Origin: JBDTSW01 sp963797835
GTDB lineage: Bacteria > Actinomycetota > Thermoleophilia > Solirubrobacterales > 70-9
Length of the DNA stretch: 64,000 nt
Reading direction: 5' to 3'
NCBI GenBank assembly: GCA_963797835.1
Contig: CAWCRN010000026.1
Location: 124,001 to 188,000 of the forward strand
How positions within the stretch are numbered: position 1 is the stretch's first letter; every line of letters starts with the position of its first letter. A program made the translations under genes and the position numbers. The notes below the pieces were generated by a model. It was not told where the DNA came from, did not search any database, and saw only the letters and a program-made list of their open reading frames with translations. This document shows positions 6,733 through 13,653 of the stretch, one piece after another.

Positions 6733-8442
6733 ATGGCCCCCGCTCGGCTGGCCGCGTTCGGTGCGGCCGCACTGCTCACAGCGCTCCTGATCGCGGCGCC
6801 CGCGCCCGCGGCGGAGGTCTCCGCCTGCGCAGCCGAGACCTACCGGCCCGCCGAGCAGCCGCCTTTCGGCGGCGGTGAGGTGCCGGGGCTCGAGCCCGTG
6901 GTCGGCCTGACCACGACCCCGCCGGGCTTTCGGCTGAGCGCGGGCGAGGCCGCCACGATCGCGGCCTCGACCCAGGTCGTGCGCGACGAGATCGCCGCGG
7001 ATGGGGAGGCGGTCCCGCGGACGTTTACGCAGGGCCCATGCCGGTGGCAGGTGAGCTTCTTCAGGGACTCGGAGGAGGTCGCGCGCGTGGCGATCGACGA
7101 TCGCAGCGGGGAGGTGCTGGAGGCTTGGCGCGACCGCCAGGTGGGCACGGAGCTGGCGCGCGGCTACTCGGGTGCGGTGGCGCAGGCGGTCAACTCGCCG
7201 TGGGTCTGGATCCCCCTCTGCCTCGTCTTCCTCGCTCCCTTCATCGACCCGCGCCGCCCGTTCCGGCTGCTCCATCTCGACCTGCTCGCGATCGTCGCGC
7301 TCAGCGCCTCGCTCTACTTCTTCAACCGGGCTGAGATCTCGGCGTCGGTCGCGCTCACCTACCCGGTGCTCGCCTACGTGTTCCTCAGGATGCTGCTTGC
7401 GGGCCTCCGGCCCGCCACCCGGGCCGGCCCCCTCCTCACCTGGGCTCCCGTGCGCTGGCTGGCGATCGCGGCGGTGCTCTTGGCAGGCGCGAGGATCGCC
7501 CTGAACGCCGCCGACTCCCGGGTGATCGACGTCGGGGTCGCGGGCGTCGCGGGCGCGGACCGGATCACGGACGGCGAGGAGCTCTTCGAGGGCGAGTTCT
7601 CCCCGGGCCTCGACCTCCGCGGCGATGTCTACGGCCCGGCCAACTATCTCGCCTACGTCCCGTTCGAGGCGGCCTGGCCCTGGGAGGGGGAGTGGGACGA
7701 CGTGCCCGCCGCCCACGCCGCCGCGATCACCTTCGACCTGCTGGTGGTGATCGGCCTCGTCGCGCTGGGCCGGCGCCTGCGTCCCGGCGAGGACGGGCGG
7801 GCGCTCGGGGTCGCGCTCGCCTTCGCCTGGCTCGCCTGCCCGTGGACGCTGTATGCGATGAACGCGAACGCGAACGATGCTCTTGTCGCCGCCAGCGTCG
7901 TCTGGGCTCTGGTCGCGCTGCGCTCGCCGGCCGGCCGGGGCGTCGCACTGGCGGTCGGAGCCGCCGCCAAGTTCGGCACCGCGGCGCTGGCCCCTCTGTT
8001 CGCGACCGCCGGCGGCCTGCGCGACCGCCGCGGCGCGGTCGTCTTCTCCGCGGCGTTCGCGCTCACCGCCCTCGTGGTTTTCCTCCCCTTCCTGCCGGAC
8101 GGCGGGCTCTCGGAGCTGTATGACCGCACCCTCGGCTACCAGGCCGACCGCAGCTCGCCGTTCAGCCTCTGGGGGCTCGCGCCGTCGCTCGACTGGCTGC
8201 AGACCGTGGTCCGCATCGGCGCCGTGGCGCTCGCGGTCGCGGTCGCGTTCCTCCCGCGGACGAAGGCGCCGCTCCAGGTGGCCGCGCTCGCGGCCGCGAT
8301 CATCGTCGCGGTCCAGGTCGGCGCGACCCACTGGTTCTACTTCTACGTCGTGTGGTTCCTGCCCGCCTACCTCGCCGCCGTGTTCGGTGAGGTCGCCGTC
8401 AGCCGACCAGGGTCCGAAGCTCGCCCAGCTGCGGCGAGCTGA
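6733..8442 (+). CDS. Membrane protein, GT87/DUF2029-like glycosyltransferase
   Basis: 569 residues. An N-terminal signal or anchor (ALLTALLIAAPAPAAE) is followed by an extracytoplasmic domain of about 130 residues with two Cys and a PepSY-like strand (RVAIDDRSGEVLEAW). Then come about ten membrane segments with loops rich in Asp/Glu. The topology, the ANYLAYVPFEAAWP motif and the ALAFAWLACPWTLYAMNANANDAL helix pair resemble GT87-type polyprenol-sugar mannosyltransferases of actinobacteria. Acceptor and sugar are not predictable. TAGAGT at 6718-6723 is a possible -10 with a very short leader. The last codons overlap an antisense hydrolase remnant, so the natural stop may lie slightly upstream. 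Confidence 0.65.
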   Translation: MAPARLAAFGAAALLTALLIAAPAPAAEVSACAAETYRPAEQPPFGGGEVPGLEPVVGLTTTPPGFRLSAGEAATIAASTQVVRDEIAADGEAVPRTFTQGPCRWQVSFFRDSEEVARVAIDDRSGEVLEAWRDRQVGTELARGYSGAVAQAVNSPWVWIPLCLVFLAPFIDPRRPFRLLHLDLLAIVALSASLYFFNRAEISASVALTYPVLAYVFLRMLLAGLRPATRAGPLLTWAPVRWLAIAAVLLAGARIALNAADSRVIDVGVAGVAGADRITDGEELFEGEFSPGLDLRGDVYGPANYLAYVPFEAAWPWEGEWDDVPAAHAAAITFDLLVVIGLVALGRRLRPGEDGRALGVALAFAWLACPWTLYAMNANANDALVAASVVWALVALRSPAGRGVALAVGAAAKFGTAALAPLFATAGGLRDRRGAVVFSAAFALTALVVFLPFLPDGGLSELYDRTLGYQADRSSPFSLWGLAPSLDWLQTVVRIGAVALAVAVAFLPRTKAPLQVAALAAAIIVAVQVGATHWFYFYVVWFLPAYLAAVFGEVAVSRPGSEARPAAAS

Positions 8443-8493
8443 TCGCGATCTCGTCGCCGGGCTTCAGCCAAGGTGTAGGTCACCAGCCTCATC
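8399..8493 (-). pseudogene. Remnant of a fumarylacetoacetate-hydrolase-family gene
   Basis: On the minus strand ATG at 8493 gives MRLVTYT, a usual N-terminus of FAH-family proteins. After one frame change the text continues LKPGDEIAISSPQLGEL and ends RTLVG-stop at 8399-8401, in the style of FAH C-termini. Only about 95 bp remain of the expected 750 or more, so the middle has been deleted while both ends survive. Short matches make this tentative. Confidence 0.35.
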
Positions 8494-8533
8494 GCCGGAC
8501 CCTACCCTCGCCCTACCCCTCCGCACCCCCCGT

Positions 8534-8595
8534 ACCCACCCGAACGTCCCGCGCTGGCACCCCATGGGGGGTCTTTCCGGGACGTTTCGGTGGGT
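8534..8595. repeat. 62-bp imperfect inverted repeat
   Basis: Arms ACCCACCCGAACGTCCCG (8534-8551) and CGGGACGTTTCGGTGGGT (8578-8595) pair with one mismatch, and the centre contains the palindrome CCCCATGGGG (8560-8569). It lies between the hydrolase remnant and tRNA-Asp. It could be a terminator for the upstream gene or the scar of a mobile element. Confidence 0.6.
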
Positions 8596-8656
8596 GGAGC
8601 CGCGCCATTAGAATCAGAAGCGGGCCCCTGGCCCCGACCGGACCACCGGTGCACCA

Positions 8657-8730
<74 letters not shown>

Positions 8731-8851
8731 TCAATAGCCGCTTTGTTGTGCTGCTTTCGCTGTGGGACCGACTTGCGCGAGGCAGGAGCGCTGATCTGTG
8801 ACGCCGTGAGCCGAGACTTCTGCTTTGCATGGAAAGCGGGTATGGGGATAG
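8731..8851. repeat. Intergenic stretch with short hairpin repeats
   Basis: Between tRNA-Asp and the HATPase gene there is no gene. It holds a half copy AATAGCCGCTTTG (8734-8746) and a fuller copy TCTGCTTTGCATGGAAAGCG (8819-8838) of the hairpin family also found at 9604, 10945 and 11079. Confidence 0.55.
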
Positions 8852-8860
8852 TTGAAGACC

Positions 8861-9235
8861 ATGCCGGGGCTCACGGTTCAACTTGCGTCGAAGGAGCAGG
8901 CCGCGGATGAGGCCCGTGAGCTGATCCGAAAGCGCCTCGGCGACGTGATCCCGGCGACGACCCTCTGGGACCTGCTGACGGTCGTGACCGAACTCGTGAC
9001 AAACGCCGTCCGCCACGGACAGAGTGACACCGTCCGGGTCAGGCTTGGCGTGGCCGCCGACGGCAAGATCACCGGCGAGGTGGAGAATGACGGTCGTGGG
9101 CGGGTCGAGCCGGGCCCCATTGAGCCCCGGGGCCCCAGCGGGCTCGGCCTCCACATCGTCGGTGCCATCGCCGAGCGATGGTGGGTCCACGTCAACGGCT
9201 CAACGCTCGTCAGGTTCGAGCTGCTGCGTGCTTAG
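8861..9235 (+). CDS. HATPase_c_2-type ATP-binding protein (anti-sigma-factor-like)
   Basis: 124-residue single-domain GHKL ATPase of the RsbW/SpoIIAB class. N-box ELVTNAVRHGQSD (about 44-56) and the G-box region GPSGLGLHIVGAIAERW (about 91-107) are clear; the intervening ENDGRG gives the Asp/Gly box. Such stand-alone domains usually act as anti-sigma kinases phosphorylating a STAS antagonist, but no sigma or STAS gene is present here, so the partner must lie elsewhere. TTG at 8852 is an alternative start. A hairpin repeat copy lies directly upstream. Confidence 0.85.
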   Translation: MPGLTVQLASKEQAADEARELIRKRLGDVIPATTLWDLLTVVTELVTNAVRHGQSDTVRVRLGVAADGKITGEVENDGRGRVEPGPIEPRGPSGLGLHIVGAIAERWWVHVNGSTLVRFELLRA

Positions 9236-9597
9236 CCGCGGCGGGGGTCTGTTGCTTCGGCGATCTCGCGGATGTGCGGTTTCTTCTCGACCACGACCCA
9301 GTCGTCGTGCGACTCAAGCACGGTCTCGATCTCCGGTGCTTCGTGTCCAGGCAAGACGAAGAAGTGAGCCGAGTTCTTTCGGATCCGCTCGTAATCCGAC
9401 GCGCGTATCCGGACCTTCATGCGACACTCGGGATCGGCGCACTCGCAGTAGTAGAGCTCGGTGGCCTCGCCGCGCCGACGCTCCTCCCAGTCGGCCATGC
9501 GCTCGTTCGCCGTCCTAAAAAGGGTCTCGTTCAGCGCTAAGCGTTCATCCCTGTCGCTAGCCACTCCGGCGAGTCTAGCCTCCCGATCCTGGGACAC
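9232..9597 (-). CDS. Small CxCxxxxC protein of unknown function
   Basis: About 121 residues from GTG 9597 (an internal GTG, about 11 codons later at VASDRDERLALNE, is a good alternative). The centre reads YYCECADPECRMKVRIR, a CxCx4C motif suggestive of a zinc site, followed by YERIRKNSAHFFVLPGHE and a C-terminal VVVEKKPHIREIAEATD. The same layout (helix with FRxxNE, Cys cluster, PGHE, VVEK) recurs in small actinobacterial proteins as I recall them, but no function is assigned to them. It ends convergently, overlapping the HATPase stop by 4 bp. Confidence 0.75.
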   Translation of the reverse strand: MSQDREARLAGVASDRDERLALNETLFRTANERMADWEERRRGEATELYYCECADPECRMKVRIRASDYERIRKNSAHFFVLPGHEAPEIETVLESHDDWVVVEKKPHIREIAEATDPRRG

Positions 9598-9603
9598 GAC
9601 ACC

Positions 9604-9628
9604 GTTCGCTTTGGACGAAAGCGACTAT
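9604..9628. repeat. Short hairpin repeat copy
   Basis: GTTCGCTTTGGACGAAAGCG followed by ACTAT: stem CGCTTT/AAAGCG around the loop GGACG. Related to the copies at 8819, 10945 and 11079. The rest of 9598-9779 shows no gene. Confidence 0.55.
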
Positions 9629-9779
9629 CTCTGCATGGAGAGGAGCGCGCTTCGACCTGGCGCTCGCTCTCGCGCGAAGCAGCAGCGGGTCCAACTCACG
9701 TTGATTGCCCCTGACGGCCAAGGCAACACGCAGAACCCTGGCCGCATGGCCTCAGGACTTGTCTTCGGCGGGACCTGGG

Positions 9780-10310
9780 CTAAAACGTCCGTGTCAGACC
9801 GGGCTCGAGCACGAACGCCTGGATGACGACGTCCTGGTCGACGTCGTGATCCGAGAGGAAGGCGGAGACGCGACGTCCCGTCAACCGCTCGACGACCCCG
9901 TTCGCGTCCTCGCGGAACTTGCCCTGGAGCACCCGCCGCACGCCGCGCACCAGGGCCTCCTCGCCCTCGTCCGCGAGCGTCCGCTCCGCCTTGGTCATAG
10001 TGCGACGCAGCACGACGACCACCAGGTCCTCGTGGATATACGCGCGGGCCTGTGTTGGGCCACGGCCGTTGTGGTCCTTGAGGAGTTTCACCATCGCTCG
10101 AGAGATCTCGCGGCTCAGGTTGCCCTCGGGTTGCTGGCGCGTGGGATGGTGGCCATGCGTAGGCATGGTTCCCGCGTCGGTAGGCTTGCGGAAGCCGTTG
10201 GCACGGGCTAGTCCGTTCTGGCTCATATGCCGCGCCTCTGGACTGTCGTCCCGATCGCGCGTCTCGTCTTCCGCTAGGGCCTGGGGTGATTCGCCGGATT
10301 GGGTTGCCAT
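9780..10310 (-). CDS. DUF2294 / MpsC-like protein
   Basis: 176 residues from the ATG at 10310, preceded by the ribosome site GGAGGAGG. A variable polar N-terminus of about 65 residues leads into the DUF2294 domain: LSREISRAMVKLLKDHNGRG, then RAYIHEDLVVVVLRRTMTKA and LTGRRVSAFLSDHDVDQDV. The domain is linked in other bacteria to membrane-potential generation (MpsC) and occurs as an orphan in actinobacteria; no MpsA/B partners are seen here. Its upstream region carries the 6 x 15-bp palindromic array shared with the divergent HTH gene. Longer in-frame upstream reading only translates the array and was rejected. Confidence 0.78.
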   Translation of the reverse strand: MATQSGESPQALAEDETRDRDDSPEARHMSQNGLARANGFRKPTDAGTMPTHGHHPTRQQPEGNLSREISRAMVKLLKDHNGRGPTQARAYIHEDLVVVVLRRTMTKAERTLADEGEEALVRGVRRVLQGKFREDANGVVERLTGRRVSAFLSDHDVDQDVVIQAFVLEPGLTRTF

Positions 10311-10415
10311 GGGCCTCCTCCCGATACTCCTGCAGTGACTACTCGCCGGAAGCCATTGACGCCGGGCGTGCTCACTTCCCCTGGACGGCGGCTCCGACAA
10401 CTTCGGCAGCATAGC

Positions 10416-10505
10416 GCAATAGCGGTTGCGGCAATAGTTATTGCGGTAATAGGGGTTGCAGCAATGGTTATTGCCGCAATGGGAATTGCGGCAATGGGTA
10501 TTGCC
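10416..10505. repeat. Six tandem 15-bp palindromic units
   Basis: Exactly phased units at 10416, 10431, 10446, 10461, 10476 and 10491. The consensus is GCAATNGNNATTGCN, each unit an inverted repeat GCAAT...ATTGC. Units 2 and 4-6 are the best matches; unit 3 begins GTAAT. The array fills the space between the divergent MpsC-like and HTH genes and is AT-richer than anything around it. It looks like a multimeric protein-binding site. Confidence 0.85.
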
Positions 10506-10514
10506 CAAACGGAG

Positions 10515-10520
10515 TATTTT
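10515..10520 (+). promoter_or_regulatory. Candidate -10 (TATTTT) of the HTH gene
   Basis: TATTTT ends 8 nt before the GTG at 10529 and starts 10 bp after the last array unit. Binding to the array would sit where a -35 contact or an activator normally does. Confidence 0.4.
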
Positions 10521-10528
10521 CGATCATC

Positions 10529-10903
10529 GTGGCTGCAACGACAGACAGGACCGACGACGAATTGCTCGAAGCTCTGGCGGCGCTCGAGGGCGCCCTCGCT
10601 GATAACGGAAGGCGCACAGAGCTGATCAAGAAGCGGATCGCTCAGCTCCGTAGCATGCGGGCGAGGGATGTGCCCTATGCCGAGCTCGTCGGGAACGAGG
10701 ACGGGCCACTCATCGTGCACCTCCTCACCGAGAGCTCGGCGGCGCTTGACACCTCTGGAGCGAACGTCCGTCGAGCCGAGGCGAAGGCTCTCTACGCCGA
10801 GGGCCTGACGATGGAGCAGATCGCAGAGAGCTTCGGTGTCACGCGGCAGCGCGTGTCTGCGCTCCTGCGCAAGGGCCCCAAGGACCCACGGCCTGGCACG
10901 TAG
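10529..10903 (+). CDS. Helix-turn-helix DNA-binding protein
   Basis: 124 residues. The first half is a charged helical region (DELLEALAALEGALADNGRR, then TELIKKRIAQLRSMRARDV). The second half holds an HTH of the sigma-70 region 4 / resolvase type: AKALYAEGLTMEQIAESFGV followed by TRQRVSALLRKG (about 85-116). It sits next to the 15-bp palindromic array and is the natural candidate to bind it, although this is an inference from position only. GTG start with a near-leaderless promoter. Not assignable to a named family. Confidence 0.75.
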   Translation: MAATTDRTDDELLEALAALEGALADNGRRTELIKKRIAQLRSMRARDVPYAELVGNEDGPLIVHLLTESSAALDTSGANVRRAEAKALYAEGLTMEQIAESFGVTRQRVSALLRKGPKDPRPGT

Positions 10904-11203
10904 CTTCTGTCGTCGTCTCGCGTCGGCCAGGCGACTCGCCGGAATAGCCGCTTAGGACGAAAGCGGCTAAGTCGCTTTGCATAAGCGGCTTTGGACTCAA
11001 GCCCTCACCGGGACCAGGATCGCGGGGAGTGCGAGCCCCTCCCGTTTATCCGTGGAAGGGTGGCAGCCCGAGCACTTCGAGGTATCCGCTTTGCATGGAA
11101 ACGGATACCTCGCCGCCAGCGCATTGCGTGGCCGCTCCTTGACTTGCCCTCTGCCGCGTGGCAGTGTGAACAGACCAGGGAACCGCCACGGAAGGGGACA
11201 CTC
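10904..11203. repeat. Gene-free 300 bp packed with short hairpins
   Basis: No gene seen. Hairpins in order: TAGCCGCTT (10945-10953) with AAGCGGCTA (10961-10969); CGCTT-TGCAT-AAGCG (10973-10987); GGCTT-TGGACTC-AAGCC (about 10986-11002); GAGGTATCCG (11079-11088) with CGGATACCTC (11102-11111) around the loop CTTTGCATGGAAA. The loops TTTGCATGGAAA and TTTGGACGAAA recur at 8819 and 9604. Confidence 0.65.
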
Positions 11204-12472
11204 TTGCTCGCAGGGATTCGGGGTCGCTCGACCTATGCCAACGTGATGGCGACGATCGCCGTCTTCATCGCGCTCGCCGCCGGCTTCCTCTTGATGCTTC
11301 CCGGACGGGCGCTCGGCGGGGCGTTTCAGGATATCTCGGTAACGCCCGAGGACCTGAGCTTCGGCTCCGCGCCGGTGGGCGGCCCGGACGATCCCCTGAA
11401 CGTGCAGGTCGAGAATGGACCCCCGGGCGTGCAGGACCTCACAGTGTCGACGCCCAGCATCACCGGCGCGACCCCGGACGACTTTACGGTCACCTCCGTT
11501 GACTGTGCCCCGTACCCCCGCGCCTTGCACGGCGGCGAGACGTGCACCCTCGAAGTGAGCTTCCAGCCGGCGGCGATCGGCGAGCGCAGCGCGACGCTCA
11601 ACATCCCCAGCGATGATCCGGACGAGCCCAACGTGGCCGTCTCACTCACGGGCGAGGGCGCGTTCCCGGCCAACCACGACGCCTACTACCCGTCGGGGCC
11701 ACGGGCGTTCGTCGACAAAAGCAAGCTCGACGGCTGGGAGCCCTGCTTCAGCGGGTTCTACGGCGACAGCGAGAGCCTCGATACCGTCCTCACCCAATGC
11801 GACGGCGATCCGCTGCTGCTGGCCGGCGGCCCGACCGGCAGCTCGACGCTCACCGTCCTCGCGGCGGCGCGGAGGGCCGACGTGATCTTCGACACCGGCA
11901 CCTCCAACGACCCCCACAACGCCAACGGCAGCGGTTGGTATTACAACGACAACTACTCCTGGGGGTTCGCCAAGCAGGGCGATCCGATAAATCGCAATCA
12001 GTGCGACGACCTCGAGACCCCGCATCCGGACCTGCGCCTCTGCTGGCACACGGTCGGCGACTCCCTAACTGGGGGCTGGCGAGCGGGGGCGGTAACCGAG
12101 CTCAACTTCAGCGAGGACTACACCCGCTACATCTACGAAGCCGCCGCCGACCTGGCGCTTGGGGTGGAGCCGGCCAAGAGGAAGATCGAGGTCGGTGAGA
12201 AGGCCAAGTTCGAGGCCAAGGTCCGAAACGTCGGCTTCCTGCCCGCGAGCGACGTCGAGGTCTGCATCGCGGGGGCCGGGGGGGCGCTTGAGCCGACCAA
12301 TCAGTGCAAGGCCGTCGGCGAGCTGGCCCCGAATACGCGGGCGACAAAGAACTTCAACCTCGAGGCGCTGCCCGAGGCGGCCGGCGAGAAGTTCACGCTC
12401 AATTTCACCGCCCGCGGCGCCGGGCTGGAGACCGTGGCCCGCCAGACGAAGGTGATCGTCAAGCCGACCTAG
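11204..12472 (+). CDS. Secreted protein with choice-of-anchor (ASPM/Hydin-like) and CARDB-like domains
   Basis: 422 residues from TTG 11204, chosen because GGAAGGGG lies 6 nt upstream and because the protein then opens with RGRSTYANVMATIAVFIALA, the signal peptide style common in Solirubrobacterales. Residues about 45-135 form an ASPM-SPD-2-Hydin-like beta sandwich (DLSFGSAPVGG, CTLEVSFQPAAIGERSATL). A central region of about 170 residues with six Cys (WEPCFSGFYG, LRLCWHTVGD) is unrecognised. The last 100 residues resemble a CARDB/DUF11 adhesion fold (KAKFEAKVRNVGFLPASDV). Likely exported and surface-associated. Downstream 12473-12630 holds no gene I can support. Confidence 0.75.
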   Translation: MLAGIRGRSTYANVMATIAVFIALAAGFLLMLPGRALGGAFQDISVTPEDLSFGSAPVGGPDDPLNVQVENGPPGVQDLTVSTPSITGATPDDFTVTSVDCAPYPRALHGGETCTLEVSFQPAAIGERSATLNIPSDDPDEPNVAVSLTGEGAFPANHDAYYPSGPRAFVDKSKLDGWEPCFSGFYGDSESLDTVLTQCDGDPLLLAGGPTGSSTLTVLAAARRADVIFDTGTSNDPHNANGSGWYYNDNYSWGFAKQGDPINRNQCDDLETPHPDLRLCWHTVGDSLTGGWRAGAVTELNFSEDYTRYIYEAAADLALGVEPAKRKIEVGEKAKFEAKVRNVGFLPASDVEVCIAGAGGALEPTNQCKAVGELAPNTRATKNFNLEALPEAAGEKFTLNFTARGAGLETVARQTKVIVKPT

Positions 12473-12630
12473 GCGGCGTCGCGGCTGCGGCGCCACGGGG
12501 CGCCTAGCGGAAGTGCCGCCTTGGACTGCCATGAAGAAGGGCCTCGTGTCAAGTCAGGGCCGATAGCTGGTTCAAGGGTCCCCGGGCTGGGTGAGGTACC
12601 TCTCCCCGCTTCATGTTCACCTACCTGGTG

Positions 12631-13032
12631 CTAGTCAGCCCACCAGTCGCGCTGGCCCTCGACGTCTTCGCGCCGAGCCTCGCCGAGATTGGGCGCGCCG
12701 ATCACGAGGATCTCGAGGCCCTCGGGCCCGGCCTCGTAGCCTCTCCACGTACCGGGCGGGACGCGCACCGCGTCCCACTCCTCGAGCTCGACGATCTCGT
12801 CGTCAAGCTTCATCCGCCCGCCTCCGCGCAGGACCACGTACACCTCCTCCTGCTTCTCGTGCGTGTGGCCATACGGAAAGCGATAGCCGGGCGGGACGCG
12901 CTGGTAGCCCAGGCCGGATTGCTCGAGCTCGAGCGCCGCGGTCGCCAAGCGGAACTCCAGGTCCGGCGCGCCGTCGAACCTGGACCCGAGGTCCTCCAGG
13001 TCCTCCTTGAGGTTCCTGAGCGTGAACGGCAC
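12631..13032 (-). CDS. Cupin-domain protein
   Basis: 133 residues forming one small beta barrel. Cupin motif 1 is PYGHTHEKQEEVYVVLRGGG (H-x-H-x3-E about 55-61, with a Gly at the end) and motif 2 VPPGTWRGYEAGPEG supplies the later region, although the usual motif-2 His is replaced by Trp/Arg. Probably metal-binding, but catalytic versus sensory function is open. No operon partner. Confidence 0.85.
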   Translation of the reverse strand: MPFTLRNLKEDLEDLGSRFDGAPDLEFRLATAALELEQSGLGYQRVPPGYRFPYGHTHEKQEEVYVVLRGGGRMKLDDEIVELEEWDAVRVPPGTWRGYEAGPEGLEILVIGAPNLGEARREDVEGQRDWWAD

Positions 13033-13182
13033 GGTCGCAATCCTAGGCGCCTTGGCCGGGGTCGCCGATCTGATGCGTCAGGCACGGCGGCGCCAGGTTC
13101 CTTCCCGACTCCGGGTCAGGCAACGATCGGGATCGGATTCGGGCACCGACCGGCGCGCGCCGACCGGGATACTGAGCGAGCG

Positions 13183-13575
13183 ATGTCGCACGAGAACGTC
13201 GAGGCGGTTAGAGCGCGGTACGAGGAGTTCGCGCGCGGAGACTTCAGTCGGATGGCCAATGTCGCCGACGACTGGGAGTTCGTCACAACGTCGCAGATGC
13301 CCGACGCGGGGACTTACCGTGGAGAGGCCGCGAGCCAGTGGGTGACCGCGTGGGTTGAGTCGTTCGATGGGCTGGTGATTGAGGTCACGGAGATGATCGA
13401 CGCCGGCGACAAGGTCTTCTCCGCGGTCGTCCAACGTGGTCGTATCCGTGGCAGCGAGACCGAGGTGGAAAACCGCTCGTGGATGGTCGACTCATTTCGC
13501 GACGGCGTGGTTTTCCGGACCGAGGCCTTTCCGGAACGTGCCGAGGCCCTCGAAGCCGCCGGACTGTCGGAGTAG
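13183..13575 (+). CDS. SnoaL/NTF2-fold protein
   Basis: 130 residues from the ATG in front of SHENVEAVRARYEEFARGDF, the usual opening of SnoaL-like proteins in actinobacteria. The cone-shaped fold is supported by EFVTTSQMPDAGTYRG, VIEVTEMIDAGDKVFSAV and the closing VVFRTEAFPERAEALEAAGL. Such proteins are small ligand-binding or hydrolytic domains; no substrate can be assigned. This is one of four such genes in the window. Confidence 0.85.
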   Translation: MSHENVEAVRARYEEFARGDFSRMANVADDWEFVTTSQMPDAGTYRGEAASQWVTAWVESFDGLVIEVTEMIDAGDKVFSAVVQRGRIRGSETEVENRSWMVDSFRDGVVFRTEAFPERAEALEAAGLSE

Positions 13576-13578
13576 GCG

Positions 13579-13653
13579 ATGTCGGTCGACGAGGCGAGCC
13601 GCAAGCGGGCCGAGCAGGTGCTGGCGACAGGCCGCTCCGCTCGCCTCGGATGA
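13579..13653 (+). CDS. Possible 24-residue leader-like ORF
   Basis: ATG at 13579 encodes MSVDEASRKRAEQVLATGRS plus four residues. Its TGA overlaps the ppdK ATG as ATGA, suggesting translational coupling. Too short to judge by composition. Confidence 0.3.
   Translation: MSVDEASRKRAEQVLATGRSARLG

Noticed and set aside
10416..10505. Tandem repeat considered as a CRISPR array
   Set aside because: Units are 15 bp, contiguous and without spacers, and no cas gene is present.
10311..10508. N-terminal extension of the MpsC-like protein rich in Asn/Cys/His
   Set aside because: It merely translates the 15-bp array; a strong ribosome site and ATG lie at 10310.
10299..10625. Plus-strand ORF encoding hydrophobic AMGIA-type pentapeptides
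   Set aside because: Also a translation of the array, in a frame different from the HTH gene that follows.
12473..12630. Possible further hairpin-repeat copy near 12512-12535
   Set aside because: GCCGCCTTGGACTGCCATG resembles the loop type, but the stem arms do not pair.
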